Below are positions 57,413-64,000 of a stretch of DNA of 64,000 bases, piece by piece; the stretch's first letter is position 1, and each line of letters starts with the position of its first letter. The stretch spans positions 558,001 to 622,000 of the forward strand of contig JADJQN010000001.1 in assembly GCA_016712745.1 (NCBI GenBank), in the 5' to 3' direction. The notes beneath the pieces are model-generated. The model was not told the origin of the DNA and searched no databases. It saw only the letters and a program-made list of their open reading frames with translations. Source of the stretch: Sandaracinaceae bacterium. Lineage in GTDB: Bacteria > Myxococcota_A > Polyangia > Polyangiales > JADJQN01. The position numbers and the translations under genes are program-made.

Positions 57413-57978
57413 TCGCTCGGTCCATCGCCAAATAGACGGTCGAGCGTGATTGCCGTCGCAGCGCGTACGGAGAGATGGTTGTAGCCGGTGGGGCGTATGG
57501 GGGCGAGAACAACGCTTGCACGTTTGATGACGCTCTCATGCAAGCCGTGGCCGGTGCCGAAAACGATCAACGTCGGCAGGTCCGTCGTTGCAAGCGTCGC
57601 CCGCTCCTGCTCGTAAGTGACAATGGGGCGCCCCTCGCTTCGTGCGCTGGTTGCGATCAGTCGGGGCTCTTTGCCTTCGCGCTCGGTGATAGCAGCGCAC
57701 GCAGCATCGATCGACGCGACGGCTTCGCAAATCGAGAGCGCAACTCCACGTTCCGGCGTACGTCGCGCGCCCGCGCCGTTGCGCCAATGGTCAAGAATGC
57801 GCCCTACAAGCACCCGCTGCGCTGCTATCGGCGTAACTACGTAGTAACCCGCGAGGCCGTACGTGCGGGAGGATCGCGCGAGATCATGCACGTCGACGTT
57901 GGTGACTGCGCTCGTAACGATGGTGCCTTCGCGATCACGCACCGGATAATGGATCAACGCTGAGTAAACCGATGCCAT
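57409..57978 (-). CDS. SPOUT-class RNA methyltransferase
   Basis: 189 residues. Fold consistent with the SPOUT RNA methyltransferase family found next to trmD: IHYPVRDREGTIVTSAVTNVDVHDLARSS, YYVVTPIAAQ, TLIVFGTGHGLHESVI (SAM knot) and PTGYNHLSVRAA. ATG at 57978 overlaps the trmD stop; a GTG at 57981 also. RNA target unknown. Confidence 0.88.
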   Translation of the reverse strand: MASVYSALIHYPVRDREGTIVTSAVTNVDVHDLARSSRTYGLAGYYVVTPIAAQRVLVGRILDHWRNGAGARRTPERGVALSICEAVASIDAACAAITEREGKEPRLIATSARSEGRPIVTYEQERATLATTDLPTLIVFGTGHGLHESVIKRASVVLAPIRPTGYNHLSVRAATAITLDRLFGDGPSD

Positions 57979-58685
57979 CACGCGCCTCGCTTCGTTGCTC
58001 TCGCATTCAGCCGCGCGAAGAGGTCGGGCCTGCGCTCAGCCGTACGCTGCGCCGACTGATCTTTGCGCCAAATAGAAATCTTCTTGTGGTCACCTGACAA
58101 GAGTACGTCTGGAACTTTCATCCCCCGAAACTCCGGCGGCCTTGTGTACTGCGGATATTCCAACGAACCATCGGCGTGGGACTCATCGTACGTTGATTCG
58201 ATGCTGCCAAGAACCCCCGGAAGCAGGCGCGAGCTTGCTTCGATGACCGCCATCGCCGCAACTTCGCCACCCGTCATCACGTAGTCGCCGATTGAGATCT
58301 CTTCGTCTACACACGAGCGAATCCGCTCATCGAACCCCTCGTAACGGCCGCACACAAGTGAAACCGCGTGGTGTTGGGCTAGCCTTCGCGCGGTCGTTTG
58401 ATTGAAGGGCGCGCCCTGCGGCGTGAGCAGCACGCGGTGCGGTGGCTTCTCCTCACAGGCGTCGATCCAATCCAGCGCATCGGTAATCGGCCCAGGGCGC
58501 ATCACCATGCCGTGACCGCCTCCGTACGGTGCGTCGTCGACGCTTCCATGCTTGTCCACTGCGAAGTCGCGCGGCGACACCGGGATCACGCGAATCGTAC
58601 CCTTGCGCGCGGCCTGCCCGACGAGGCCAACGGACAAGAGCGCGTCGAACATCGGAGGAAATATCGTGACAACGTAGAAGTGCAT
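57978..58685 (-). CDS. trmD: tRNA (guanine-N1)-methyltransferase
   Basis: 235 residues. MHFYVVTIFPPMFDALLSVG, DDAPYGGGHGMVMR, VCGRYEGFDERI, SIGDYVMTGGEVAAM and YPQYTRPPEFRG are TrmD signatures of the trefoil knot and active site. Methylates G37 next to the anticodon in tRNAs reading CNN codons. ATG 58685 is the conserved start; one base separates it from the rimM stop. Confidence 0.97.
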   Translation of the reverse strand: MHFYVVTIFPPMFDALLSVGLVGQAARKGTIRVIPVSPRDFAVDKHGSVDDAPYGGGHGMVMRPGPITDALDWIDACEEKPPHRVLLTPQGAPFNQTTARRLAQHHAVSLVCGRYEGFDERIRSCVDEEISIGDYVMTGGEVAAMAVIEASSRLLPGVLGSIESTYDESHADGSLEYPQYTRPPEFRGMKVPDVLLSGDHKKISIWRKDQSAQRTAERRPDLFARLNARATKRGA

Positions 58686-58686
58686 T

Positions 58687-59232
58687 TCAGCTCTTCGGTT
58701 TGCGCGGTTTGTGCACGTCGAGATCTGCGATGTCGTGAACGACCAGGCGTCCGCCATCGATATCAACGTGAGCGATGTATGCATCGACGTTCGGCACCTC
58801 GCGCAGGCCGTCATCGCTGCTGACCAGGAAGCAATCGGCGGCTGGGTAACGAACAACTTGCTCGACGCGCCCAAGCACTTTCCCTTGCTCGTTCACCACG
58901 GACAGGCCAATCGCGTCGACGTGATAGAACTCGCCGGCGTCCACTTTCGGAAGTGCCGCACGCGGAACGCATACCTCCGTGCCGCGAAGCGTCTCTGCGT
59001 CATTGCGCGTGTCGGTGTGTTCCAGTTGCATGAGCACCGCATCCGCCTTGTCCATGCGCGCACGCTTAACGTCCACCGCCCAAGTGCGCTCTTTAGTGCG
59101 TAGGAAGACTTGATCGGAGTCGAGCAGCAGCGACGAATCGGGGTTGAAGAGATGCACGCGCACCTCGCCGCGGATGCCGTGCGGACGTGCGATCACGCCC
59201 AGGGCAACTAGCGCGTCTTTATCGACAGGCAC
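58687..59232 (-). CDS. rimM: 16S rRNA processing protein RimM
   Basis: 181 residues from a GTG. N-terminal ALGVIARPHGIRGEVRVHLFN, then PRC-barrel (EFYHVDAIGLSVVNEQGKVLGRV, EVPNVDAYIAHVDIDGGRL). Assists 30S maturation. The upstream frame to 59346 overlaps khpA and lacks the family motif, so the GTG at 59232 is chosen. Short C-terminal basic tail (DLDVHKPRKPKS). Confidence 0.95.
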   Translation of the reverse strand: MPVDKDALVALGVIARPHGIRGEVRVHLFNPDSSLLLDSDQVFLRTKERTWAVDVKRARMDKADAVLMQLEHTDTRNDAETLRGTEVCVPRAALPKVDAGEFYHVDAIGLSVVNEQGKVLGRVEQVVRYPAADCFLVSSDDGLREVPNVDAYIAHVDIDGGRLVVHDIADLDVHKPRKPKS

Positions 59233-59248
59233 GAGCAGGAGCCAAGTA

Positions 59249-59488
59249 CTACTCGAGGATTTCGAGGATCGCGCGCTTACGCAACTTCGCCGACGATGCA
59301 GAGAGCAGAGTGCGGATGGCGCGCGCGGTGCGGCCTTCTTTGCCAATCACTTTGCCCAAATCACCTTGCGCAACCGTAAGCTCGAATACGACGGATGAGT
59401 CTTCGTCGACGACTTCAACAGTCACCGCGTCCGGCTCATCCACCAACGAGCGCGCGATATACGCGACGAGCTCTTTCATCTGGTCCAC
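59249..59488 (-). CDS. khpA: KH-domain RNA-binding protein KhpA
   Basis: 79 residues, the usual KhpA size. KELVAYIARSLVDEPDAV, GDLGKVIGKEGRTARAIRTLL with the IGKEGR loop of KH domains. Works with KhpB/Jag in RNA binding and cell division in Gram-positives; role in this organism unknown. Standard position between rpsP and rimM. Confidence 0.94.
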   Translation of the reverse strand: MDQMKELVAYIARSLVDEPDAVTVEVVDEDSSVVFELTVAQGDLGKVIGKEGRTARAIRTLLSASSAKLRKRAILEILE

Positions 59489-59514
59489 GCGTAGCTCCTT
59501 TTAGAAACTAGCGT

Positions 59515-59772
59515 TCACTTCGCAACGGCGGCGGCTGCCACTTTGCGAGCGCGAAGAACGCGATCAAGAGTCGGCGAGACAAGAGCGCCATTGCTGACCC
59601 AATGCGCAAGACGCATGTCGTCAATCTTCGCGTCGGTCCAGGGCTTCGACGGATCGTAAGTACCGATCTGCTCGATGAACTTGCCGTCGCGGGGATTCTC
59701 CCGATCGGTCACGACCACGTGGTAGTAGGGATGCTTCTTGGTGCCGAAACGCGCCAGCCGAACCTTGACCAT
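59515..59772 (-). CDS. rpsP: 30S ribosomal protein S16
   Basis: 85 residues. VKVRLARFGTKKHPYYHVVV, DGKFIEQIGTYDP, and ALVSPTLDRVLRARK, all S16 motifs. ATG 59772, preceded by GAAGAGG. First gene of the minus-strand rpsP-khpA-rimM-trmD cluster. Ala-rich C-terminus. Confidence 0.96.
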   Translation of the reverse strand: MVKVRLARFGTKKHPYYHVVVTDRENPRDGKFIEQIGTYDPSKPWTDAKIDDMRLAHWVSNGALVSPTLDRVLRARKVAAAAVAK

Positions 59773-59907
59773 CGAAAAGCCTCTTCTTCTTGTCCGTAAA
59801 AATTGCCCCACCCGATTGCAATGGGGACGCGGAAGCTAGCTGCGGTGGGCGAGCGCGTCAAGCACGCCACCTTTGCCGAAAGCCTCATGGTTGCTAGAAC
59901 GCTGTGG
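59773..59907. promoter_or_regulatory. Divergent intergenic region of rpsP and cytochrome genes
   Basis: About 135 bases between rpsP (minus) and the metallophosphatase/cytochrome gene (plus). Expected to hold promoters for the ribosomal cluster; contains ATTGC/GCAAT inverted pieces near 59805-59820. No clear consensus. Confidence 0.4.
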
Positions 59908-61626
59908 ATGGCCTCGACCTCCTCGCGCTCGAAGTCGCCGTTTTCCCGGCGTGCGCACCTTTTTGGACCGGCTTTTCTGCTGGCGATTGCACTATTCGGC
60001 CTTTTTGGCGGCTCGTGCAGTGGCGGCCGGCCAACCACGCCGACCGAGATCACGGACGAAGGATTGCCCCGCCCAACCGCGCGTTTGGTGATCGCCACCG
60101 ACCTTTTGGGCTATCTCGAACCGTGCGGATGCCAAACCCGCCCACTCGGCGGCATCGACAAGATGGCCGCTACGCTCGCGAGCGTGCGGCGAGATGGCGT
60201 TCCAACGGCCATGCTCGCGGCTGGCGATATGCTCTTTATGGGAACGCGCCACGGAGGCTTGACCGGTGGCGACGCAAACGTCCAAGAGATTTGGAAGGCC
60301 GAAGCTCTAGTAGGGATCCTCAACCGCTTGCGCTTAGCAGCAGCGGCGCCCGGCACGACCGATCTATCGATGGGCTTGCCGCAGTTTGCCACGCTCGCGC
60401 ACGCCGCGCAGTTCCCCCTGCTCGCCGCAGGCGTCACCATCGAAGGAGATCCGCTCCACGCAGGACCCGTGCTTCAGCAGCTCGGGAATCTGAAAATTGG
60501 AATCTTCGGCGTGTCGGAGTTGGAACAGCCCGATGGCTCGCTGACCGCCGGCGTCACGCGCGCCCTTGACCCAACGATGGCCGCGCGCACGTCGGTTGAT
60601 CAGCTGAGGCGCCAAGGTGCGGACATCATCGTTGGCTTGGTGCGTGGATCGCGGCGCACTTCGCGGCGCATTGCAAATGACGTCAATGGGATCGATTTCT
60701 TGGTGACAGGCGGACTCAACGAAGAAGCCGTCGTCGCGCCAAATGCAGTCGGCCACACGACGCTGCTACACGCCGGTCGTCAGGGACAGCGCGTCGTCGT
60801 GGTGGACTTGTTTCGCCGCAGGCCCGGCACATTCACGGACGTGAGCGCTTGGACGCGACGCGCCGAGCGCGAAACGCTCACGCGTTCTATGACAGACCTA
60901 CGCCAGCGCATCGCGGGGTGGGAGCGCGACTCGAATGTTAGCCCGACGGATCTTGCCGCGCAGCGCGGCCGTCTTGCGGAGATGCAGGCGCGCTATGAAC
61001 AACTCGCTCGTCGTCCCGCCGCAGCCGGCAACTCGTTTGCGGCGCGGGTGATTGAGCTCGGACCAGAGATTGCCGGAGATCCCGCGGTCGCGACCCTGGT
61101 GGACCAGTACGACGCACGCGTCAATGATCACAATCGAGTCGCGTTCGCCAACCTAGCTGCTCGCCCGGTTGGCGACGGTGAGCCGTACTATGTGGGCTCC
61201 TCAGAATGCGCGACATGCCATCAGGCGGAACACCGTTGGTGGGCGAGCACGCCGCACGGCAACGCTTACGCAACGCTGCAAACGCGCCACAAAGAGTTCA
61301 ACCTCTCCTGCGTGGGCTGCCACGTCACAGGATACAATCAACCCGGCGGCTCGACCGTCACGCACAACGCAGGCCTGATCAACGTAGGATGCGAAACGTG
61401 CCACGGACCGGGTAGCGCGCACGCGGCGGATCCAGCCAGCGCGTCCATCGCGCGGGTGGACGCACCCGAGACGATTTGTCTTCAGTGTCACACGCAGGAA
61501 CATTCCGACCGTTTCAACTACAGCACATATCGCGCGATGCTCATCGCTCCCGGCCACGGGCAGCCCGAGCACTCAGCGCTCAATCAGATCCATCCCAACC
61601 GGCTTGCCGCATGGAACGTGCAGTAG
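59908..61626 (+). CDS. Lipoprotein: 5'-nucleotidase-like metallophosphatase fused to tetraheme cytochrome c
   Basis: 572 residues, ATG 59908 (59887 also possible). Signal with lipobox GLFGGSC. Residues about 50-260 resemble the 5'-nucleotidase/UshA metallophosphoesterase fold (RLVIATDLLGYLEPCGC, MLAAGDMLFMG, FGVSELEQPDGSL), though several metal-ligand positions are changed. C-terminal part holds four CxxCH heme motifs: CATCH, CVGCH, CETCH and CLQCH (from 61207 on), as in cytochrome c554-type proteins. Envelope redox protein. The fusion is seen in delta-proteobacteria; role unknown. Confidence 0.87.
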   Translation: MASTSSRSKSPFSRRAHLFGPAFLLAIALFGLFGGSCSGGRPTTPTEITDEGLPRPTARLVIATDLLGYLEPCGCQTRPLGGIDKMAATLASVRRDGVPTAMLAAGDMLFMGTRHGGLTGGDANVQEIWKAEALVGILNRLRLAAAAPGTTDLSMGLPQFATLAHAAQFPLLAAGVTIEGDPLHAGPVLQQLGNLKIGIFGVSELEQPDGSLTAGVTRALDPTMAARTSVDQLRRQGADIIVGLVRGSRRTSRRIANDVNGIDFLVTGGLNEEAVVAPNAVGHTTLLHAGRQGQRVVVVDLFRRRPGTFTDVSAWTRRAERETLTRSMTDLRQRIAGWERDSNVSPTDLAAQRGRLAEMQARYEQLARRPAAAGNSFAARVIELGPEIAGDPAVATLVDQYDARVNDHNRVAFANLAARPVGDGEPYYVGSSECATCHQAEHRWWASTPHGNAYATLQTRHKEFNLSCVGCHVTGYNQPGGSTVTHNAGLINVGCETCHGPGSAHAADPASASIARVDAPETICLQCHTQEHSDRFNYSTYRAMLIAPGHGQPEHSALNQIHPNRLAAWNVQ

Positions 61627-62186
61627 TCCCGTTCGCGGCATTTTTGGCGGCATGCGGCGCTACTGTCACGCCGCAGGATACAACCACGCGCGAAGAACGC
61701 ATGGCGTACACAGATGAAGTCCCGCCTGCCGAATGGCACGACGATTCGGATGCGAGCGAGGTAGTTGAAGAAGAAGCGCAAGCGGATGGAGTCAATCCCC
61801 TCGACGCCCAATACGCGCACGCGCGAGCGCTCTCAACTCAAACTGGGCGCGCGAGCTACTACCATGATTCGCTCCACGGGAATCACACTGCGAACGGCGA
61901 GGTCTACGATATTCATGCGTTCACGGCGGCGAGTCGCACGCTTCCGTTTGACACCATCGTGCGCGTGGTGCGCCTCGACGATCCGGCGCGCTGGGTCATC
62001 GTCCGGGTCAACGACCGCGGCCCGTTCGGGGATGCTGGGCGTCTGCTGGATCTGTCGCACGCCGCGGCGGAGCGCCTTGGGAGCATCGAGATGGGCGTCG
62101 CGCGCGTGCGGCTTGAGATTCTCTCAGTCGGCGACGGTCCTCGCGGACACGGGCGAATACGACCACGTCGCGGCCGACGGCACTGA
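61611..62186 (+). CDS. RlpA-like septal-ring lipoprotein
   Basis: 191 residues. Lipobox FLAAC, acidic linker, then double-psi beta-barrel: GRASYYHDSLHGNHTANGE, FTAASRTLPFDTIVRVV, VIVRVNDRGPFGDAGRLLDL and SHAAAERLG. RlpA-type lytic transglycosylases act on denuded glycan. No SPOR domain. It overlaps the cytochrome gene by 16 bases, so it is co-transcribed. Confidence 0.9.
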   Translation: MERAVVPFAAFLAACGATVTPQDTTTREERMAYTDEVPPAEWHDDSDASEVVEEEAQADGVNPLDAQYAHARALSTQTGRASYYHDSLHGNHTANGEVYDIHAFTAASRTLPFDTIVRVVRLDDPARWVIVRVNDRGPFGDAGRLLDLSHAAAERLGSIEMGVARVRLEILSVGDGPRGHGRIRPRRGRRH

Positions 62187-62220
62187 CGACTGATCCACAC
62201 GTGCGCGGTCGGAAACGCGC

Positions 62221-63363
62221 CTAGGCGCTCAGAAGCGCACGCGAAATAACGACGCGCTGCACTTCGCTGGTGCCCTCGCCGATTTCGCACAGCTTGGCGT
62301 CGCGTAGATGACGCTCCACCGGGAACTCGCGCGTGTAGCCGTAGCCGCCGTGAATTTGCAGCGAGCGATTGCAGGCGCGCGTCGCAGCTTCCGAGGCGTA
62401 GAGTTTGGCCATCGCCGCCTCGGTTGAAAAGCGCACGCCGCGATCAGCGAGCTCCGCCGCGCGATAGAGCAACACGCGCGCAGCATCGAGCTCCGTACGG
62501 CTGTCGGCGATCATCCACTGAATCGCTTGAAAGTCGGCAATCGGTTTGCCGAATGCCTTGCGGTCCTTGGCGTACTTCACGCCCTCGGCGAGCGCTCCTT
62601 CGCCGAGCCCCAGCGCGAGCGCGCCGATGCTGATGCGACCGCGATCCAGAATCTTCAGGGTGTCGATGAAACCGCGGTCAAGCTCGCCGACGATGTGATC
62701 ATCGGTCAGCTCAACATCCTCCAGACTCAACTCCACCGTGTCGCTCGAGCGCATGCCAAGCTTCTCGAGGTGCTTGCTCGCGCGAAAACCCGGCGTCCCC
62801 ATCTCGATGGCAAAGGCAGTGATGCCCTTTTGCTTTTTCTCGGGCGATGTCACGGCAAGCACCACGCACACCCCGCCGACAGAACCCTGCGTGATGAACA
62901 TCTTAGTGCCGTTGACGATCCACTTATCGCCCTTGCGGACCGCGCGCGTGGACATGCCGGCCGCGTCGGAGCCTGATCCGGGCTCGGTCAGTGCCCACGC
63001 GCCGAGGATCTCGCCTGTGGCCAGGCGCGGCAGATACTTCTGTTTCTGCGCCTCATTGCCGAAACTCAGAATGTGCGACGAGCCGAGGCCGTTGTGCGAC
63101 GCGACCGTCAGCGCGAGTGAGCCGTCCCAGCGGGCGATTTCTTCAACGATGGTTGCGTAGGCCAGCGTGTCGAGACCTGAGCCGCCGTACTCTTCGGGGA
63201 TACGAATGCCAAGGAAGCCCAACTCGCCGAGCTTGGGAATGATCTCTGCGGGGAAGCGCTCTTCCTTATCCCACTTGGTTGCATAGGGCGCGACTTCGCG
63301 GTTGGTGAAATCACGTGCGGTGTCACGGATCGTGCGGTGCAGTTCGTCGAGCTCGAAATCCAT
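62221..63363 (-). CDS. Acyl-CoA dehydrogenase
   Basis: 380 residues. Flavoenzyme fold: YGGSGLDTLAYATIVEEIAR, ALTEPGSGSDAAGM, FITQGSVGG, DRGRISIGALALGLG, QIHGGYGYTREFPVERHLRD. The catalytic-base region reads EIGEGTSEVQR (usual EIYEGTSE), so the base Glu is kept but the preceding Tyr is Gly. Substrate chain length unknown. It follows the B12-binding subunit by eight bases; a branched-chain or propionate role is inferred. Confidence 0.93.
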   Translation of the reverse strand: MDFELDELHRTIRDTARDFTNREVAPYATKWDKEERFPAEIIPKLGELGFLGIRIPEEYGGSGLDTLAYATIVEEIARWDGSLALTVASHNGLGSSHILSFGNEAQKQKYLPRLATGEILGAWALTEPGSGSDAAGMSTRAVRKGDKWIVNGTKMFITQGSVGGVCVVLAVTSPEKKQKGITAFAIEMGTPGFRASKHLEKLGMRSSDTVELSLEDVELTDDHIVGELDRGFIDTLKILDRGRISIGALALGLGEGALAEGVKYAKDRKAFGKPIADFQAIQWMIADSRTELDAARVLLYRAAELADRGVRFSTEAAMAKLYASEAATRACNRSLQIHGGYGYTREFPVERHLRDAKLCEIGEGTSEVQRVVISRALLSA

Positions 63364-63371
63364 ATGGTCCT

Positions 63372-63779
63372 CTACGCTGCGCTCTTTTTGAGGTTGGTGT
63401 TCACCCAGTCGATGATCGCCGCGAGTGGAGTGCCCGGGGTGAAGATATGCGCGACCCCCGCAGCACGAAGTTTCTCCGCGTCTTCGTCGGGGATGATGCC
63501 GCCGCCGAACACTGGGATGTCGCTCGCGCCGCGAGCGCGCAGAGCCTCGAGCACTGCGGGAAACAAGGTGTTGTGCGCGCCCGACATAATCGAGAGTCCC
63601 ACCGCGTCGACGTCTTCTTGAATCGCGGCAGCTGCGATCATTTCGGGGGTTTGATGAAGTCCCGTGTAGATCACTTCGAAGCCCGCGTCGCGCAGGGCCC
63701 GTGCGACGACCTTCGCGCCGCGGTCGTGCCCGTCGAGCCCCGGCTTGGCCACCAAAATACGAACTTTTGCGTCTGGCAT
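63372..63779 (-). CDS. Methylmalonyl-CoA mutase small (B12-binding) subunit
   Basis: 135 residues. Cobalamin-binding domain: RILVAKPGLDGHDRGAKVVA with the base-off DxHxxG motif, LSIMSGAHNTLFP and FGGGIIPDEDAEKL. It is the size of the separate beta chain in heteromeric mutases and should pair with the large subunit at 20503. The ATG at 63779 is preferred to a TTG at 63815. Downstream are acyl-CoA dehydrogenase and, upstream, a partial gene. Confidence 0.93.
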   Translation of the reverse strand: MPDAKVRILVAKPGLDGHDRGAKVVARALRDAGFEVIYTGLHQTPEMIAAAAIQEDVDAVGLSIMSGAHNTLFPAVLEALRARGASDIPVFGGGIIPDEDAEKLRAAGVAHIFTPGTPLAAIIDWVNTNLKKSAA

Positions 63780-63824
63780 GGCGCAGAGCGTACGAGGAGC
63801 GTGCGCTTTTTTCAACGTGTTGCG

Positions 63825-64000
63825 TTAGCGGAGAACGACGCGAAAGATGCCCACTCCGGTGGAGATATGTAGCGTGGTCGCCTCAGGCGTGGCCGAGGCC
63901 CGAAGGGCATGAATGCGGTGATTGCCCTCGCCTTCTTCGGCGGCGTCCGCTTCGAAACGCGCACTTGCCGCTCCGACATCGAAGACGAGCAATTCGGTCC
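63825..64000 (-). CDS. Partial gene, C-terminal fragment of unknown protein
   Basis: The last 57 codons of a minus-strand gene, ending in TAA at 63825-63827 and running off the window edge. The tail reads FDVGAASARFEADAAEEG and then GVGIFRVVLR. Beta-strand-like pattern. No family recognised. Probably in the same operon as the B12-binding subunit 45 bases downstream. Confidence 0.55.
   Translation of the reverse strand, partial: TELLVFDVGAASARFEADAAEEGEGNHRIHALRASATPEATTLHISTGVGIFRVVLR

Noticed and set aside
1..64000. tRNA genes, insertion sequences, prophage or transposase
   Set aside because: No tRNA-like T-arm, transposase motif, terminal inverted repeats or phage structural gene was found by reading both strands.

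Overview
The window is GC-rich, densely packed bacterial chromosome, most likely from a myxobacterium-like member of the Myxococcota (former Deltaproteobacteria). This is an inference from content: several eukaryote-like Ser/Thr kinases, secreted proteins with DxDxDG-type (MopE-like) metal-binding repeats, a VWA protein with a MYXO-CTERM-like tail, many lipoproteins, multi-domain two-component regulators and a NtrC-family activator. I see no tRNA, rRNA, CRISPR array, insertion sequence or prophage.

Layout. 0-2.3 kb: four small or unassigned genes. 2.3-19.0 kb: one long minus-strand block. Read 5' to 3' it holds a 1908-residue VWA surface protein with 25 Cys-rich repeats, a MopE-repeat/FGE-like lipoprotein, a cysteine desulfurase, mnmA, a lipoprotein, a RumA/RlmD-type rRNA methyltransferase, nrdR, ribD, ribE, a RibBA variant with a degenerate GTP cyclohydrolase half (RibBX-like), ribH, nusB and a lone M17 N-terminal-domain protein. 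19.2-22.7 kb (plus): a GspE-N/GAF-like protein, the large subunit of methylmalonyl-CoA mutase and a SlyD-type FKBP, closed by a large bipartite hairpin. 22.8-33.7 kb (minus): a signalling cluster with a HARE-HTH/degenerate Mrr-like protein, a membrane Ser/Thr kinase, a REC-AAA-HTH-REC regulator, two histidine kinases and two paralogous alpha/beta hydrolases.

33.9-41.0 kb: a Dps-like protein, a glutamine amidotransferase fused to a PHA-granule domain, a bacterial version of the eukaryotic bifunctional PFK-2/FBPase-2, an SDR enzyme, a Kef-type antiporter, a zinc-ribbon protein and ddl. 41.0-47.6 kb (minus): an apparent five-gene operon of a zinc-ribbon/coiled-coil Ser/Thr kinase and four exported proteins built from 11 copies of one two-cysteine beta-type repeat. 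I find no name for this system. 47.8-52.0 kb (plus): a seven-gene cysteine operon (Rrf2 regulator, CysK, ThiF/MoeB-like E1, CysO-like sulfur carrier, small MoeB-like fragment, CysM, JAMM protease) resembling the mycobacterial CysO-CysM-Mec route, but with the E1 apparently split in two.

52.1-64.0 kb: an orphan helical protein, a beta-CASP nuclease, a DUF882 peptidase, rplS, a peroxiredoxin, an AsmA-like protein, the rpsP-khpA-rimM-trmD-SPOUT cluster, a metallophosphatase/tetraheme cytochrome, an RlpA-like protein, an acyl-CoA dehydrogenase, the small B12-binding mutase subunit (41 kb from its partner) and a partial gene at the edge.

How it fits together: riboflavin, thio-tRNA, cysteine and propionate/branched-chain metabolism are housekeeping. 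The novelty lies in the kinase/secreted-repeat operon, the split E1 with the sulfur-carrier system, the PFK-2/FBPase-2 homologue, and several proteins with one degenerate catalytic half (RibBX, pseudo-receiver, Mrr-like domain, Thr-for-Ser hydrolase). Many neighbours overlap by four bases (ATGA or GTGA), which supports operons and several of the start-site choices.
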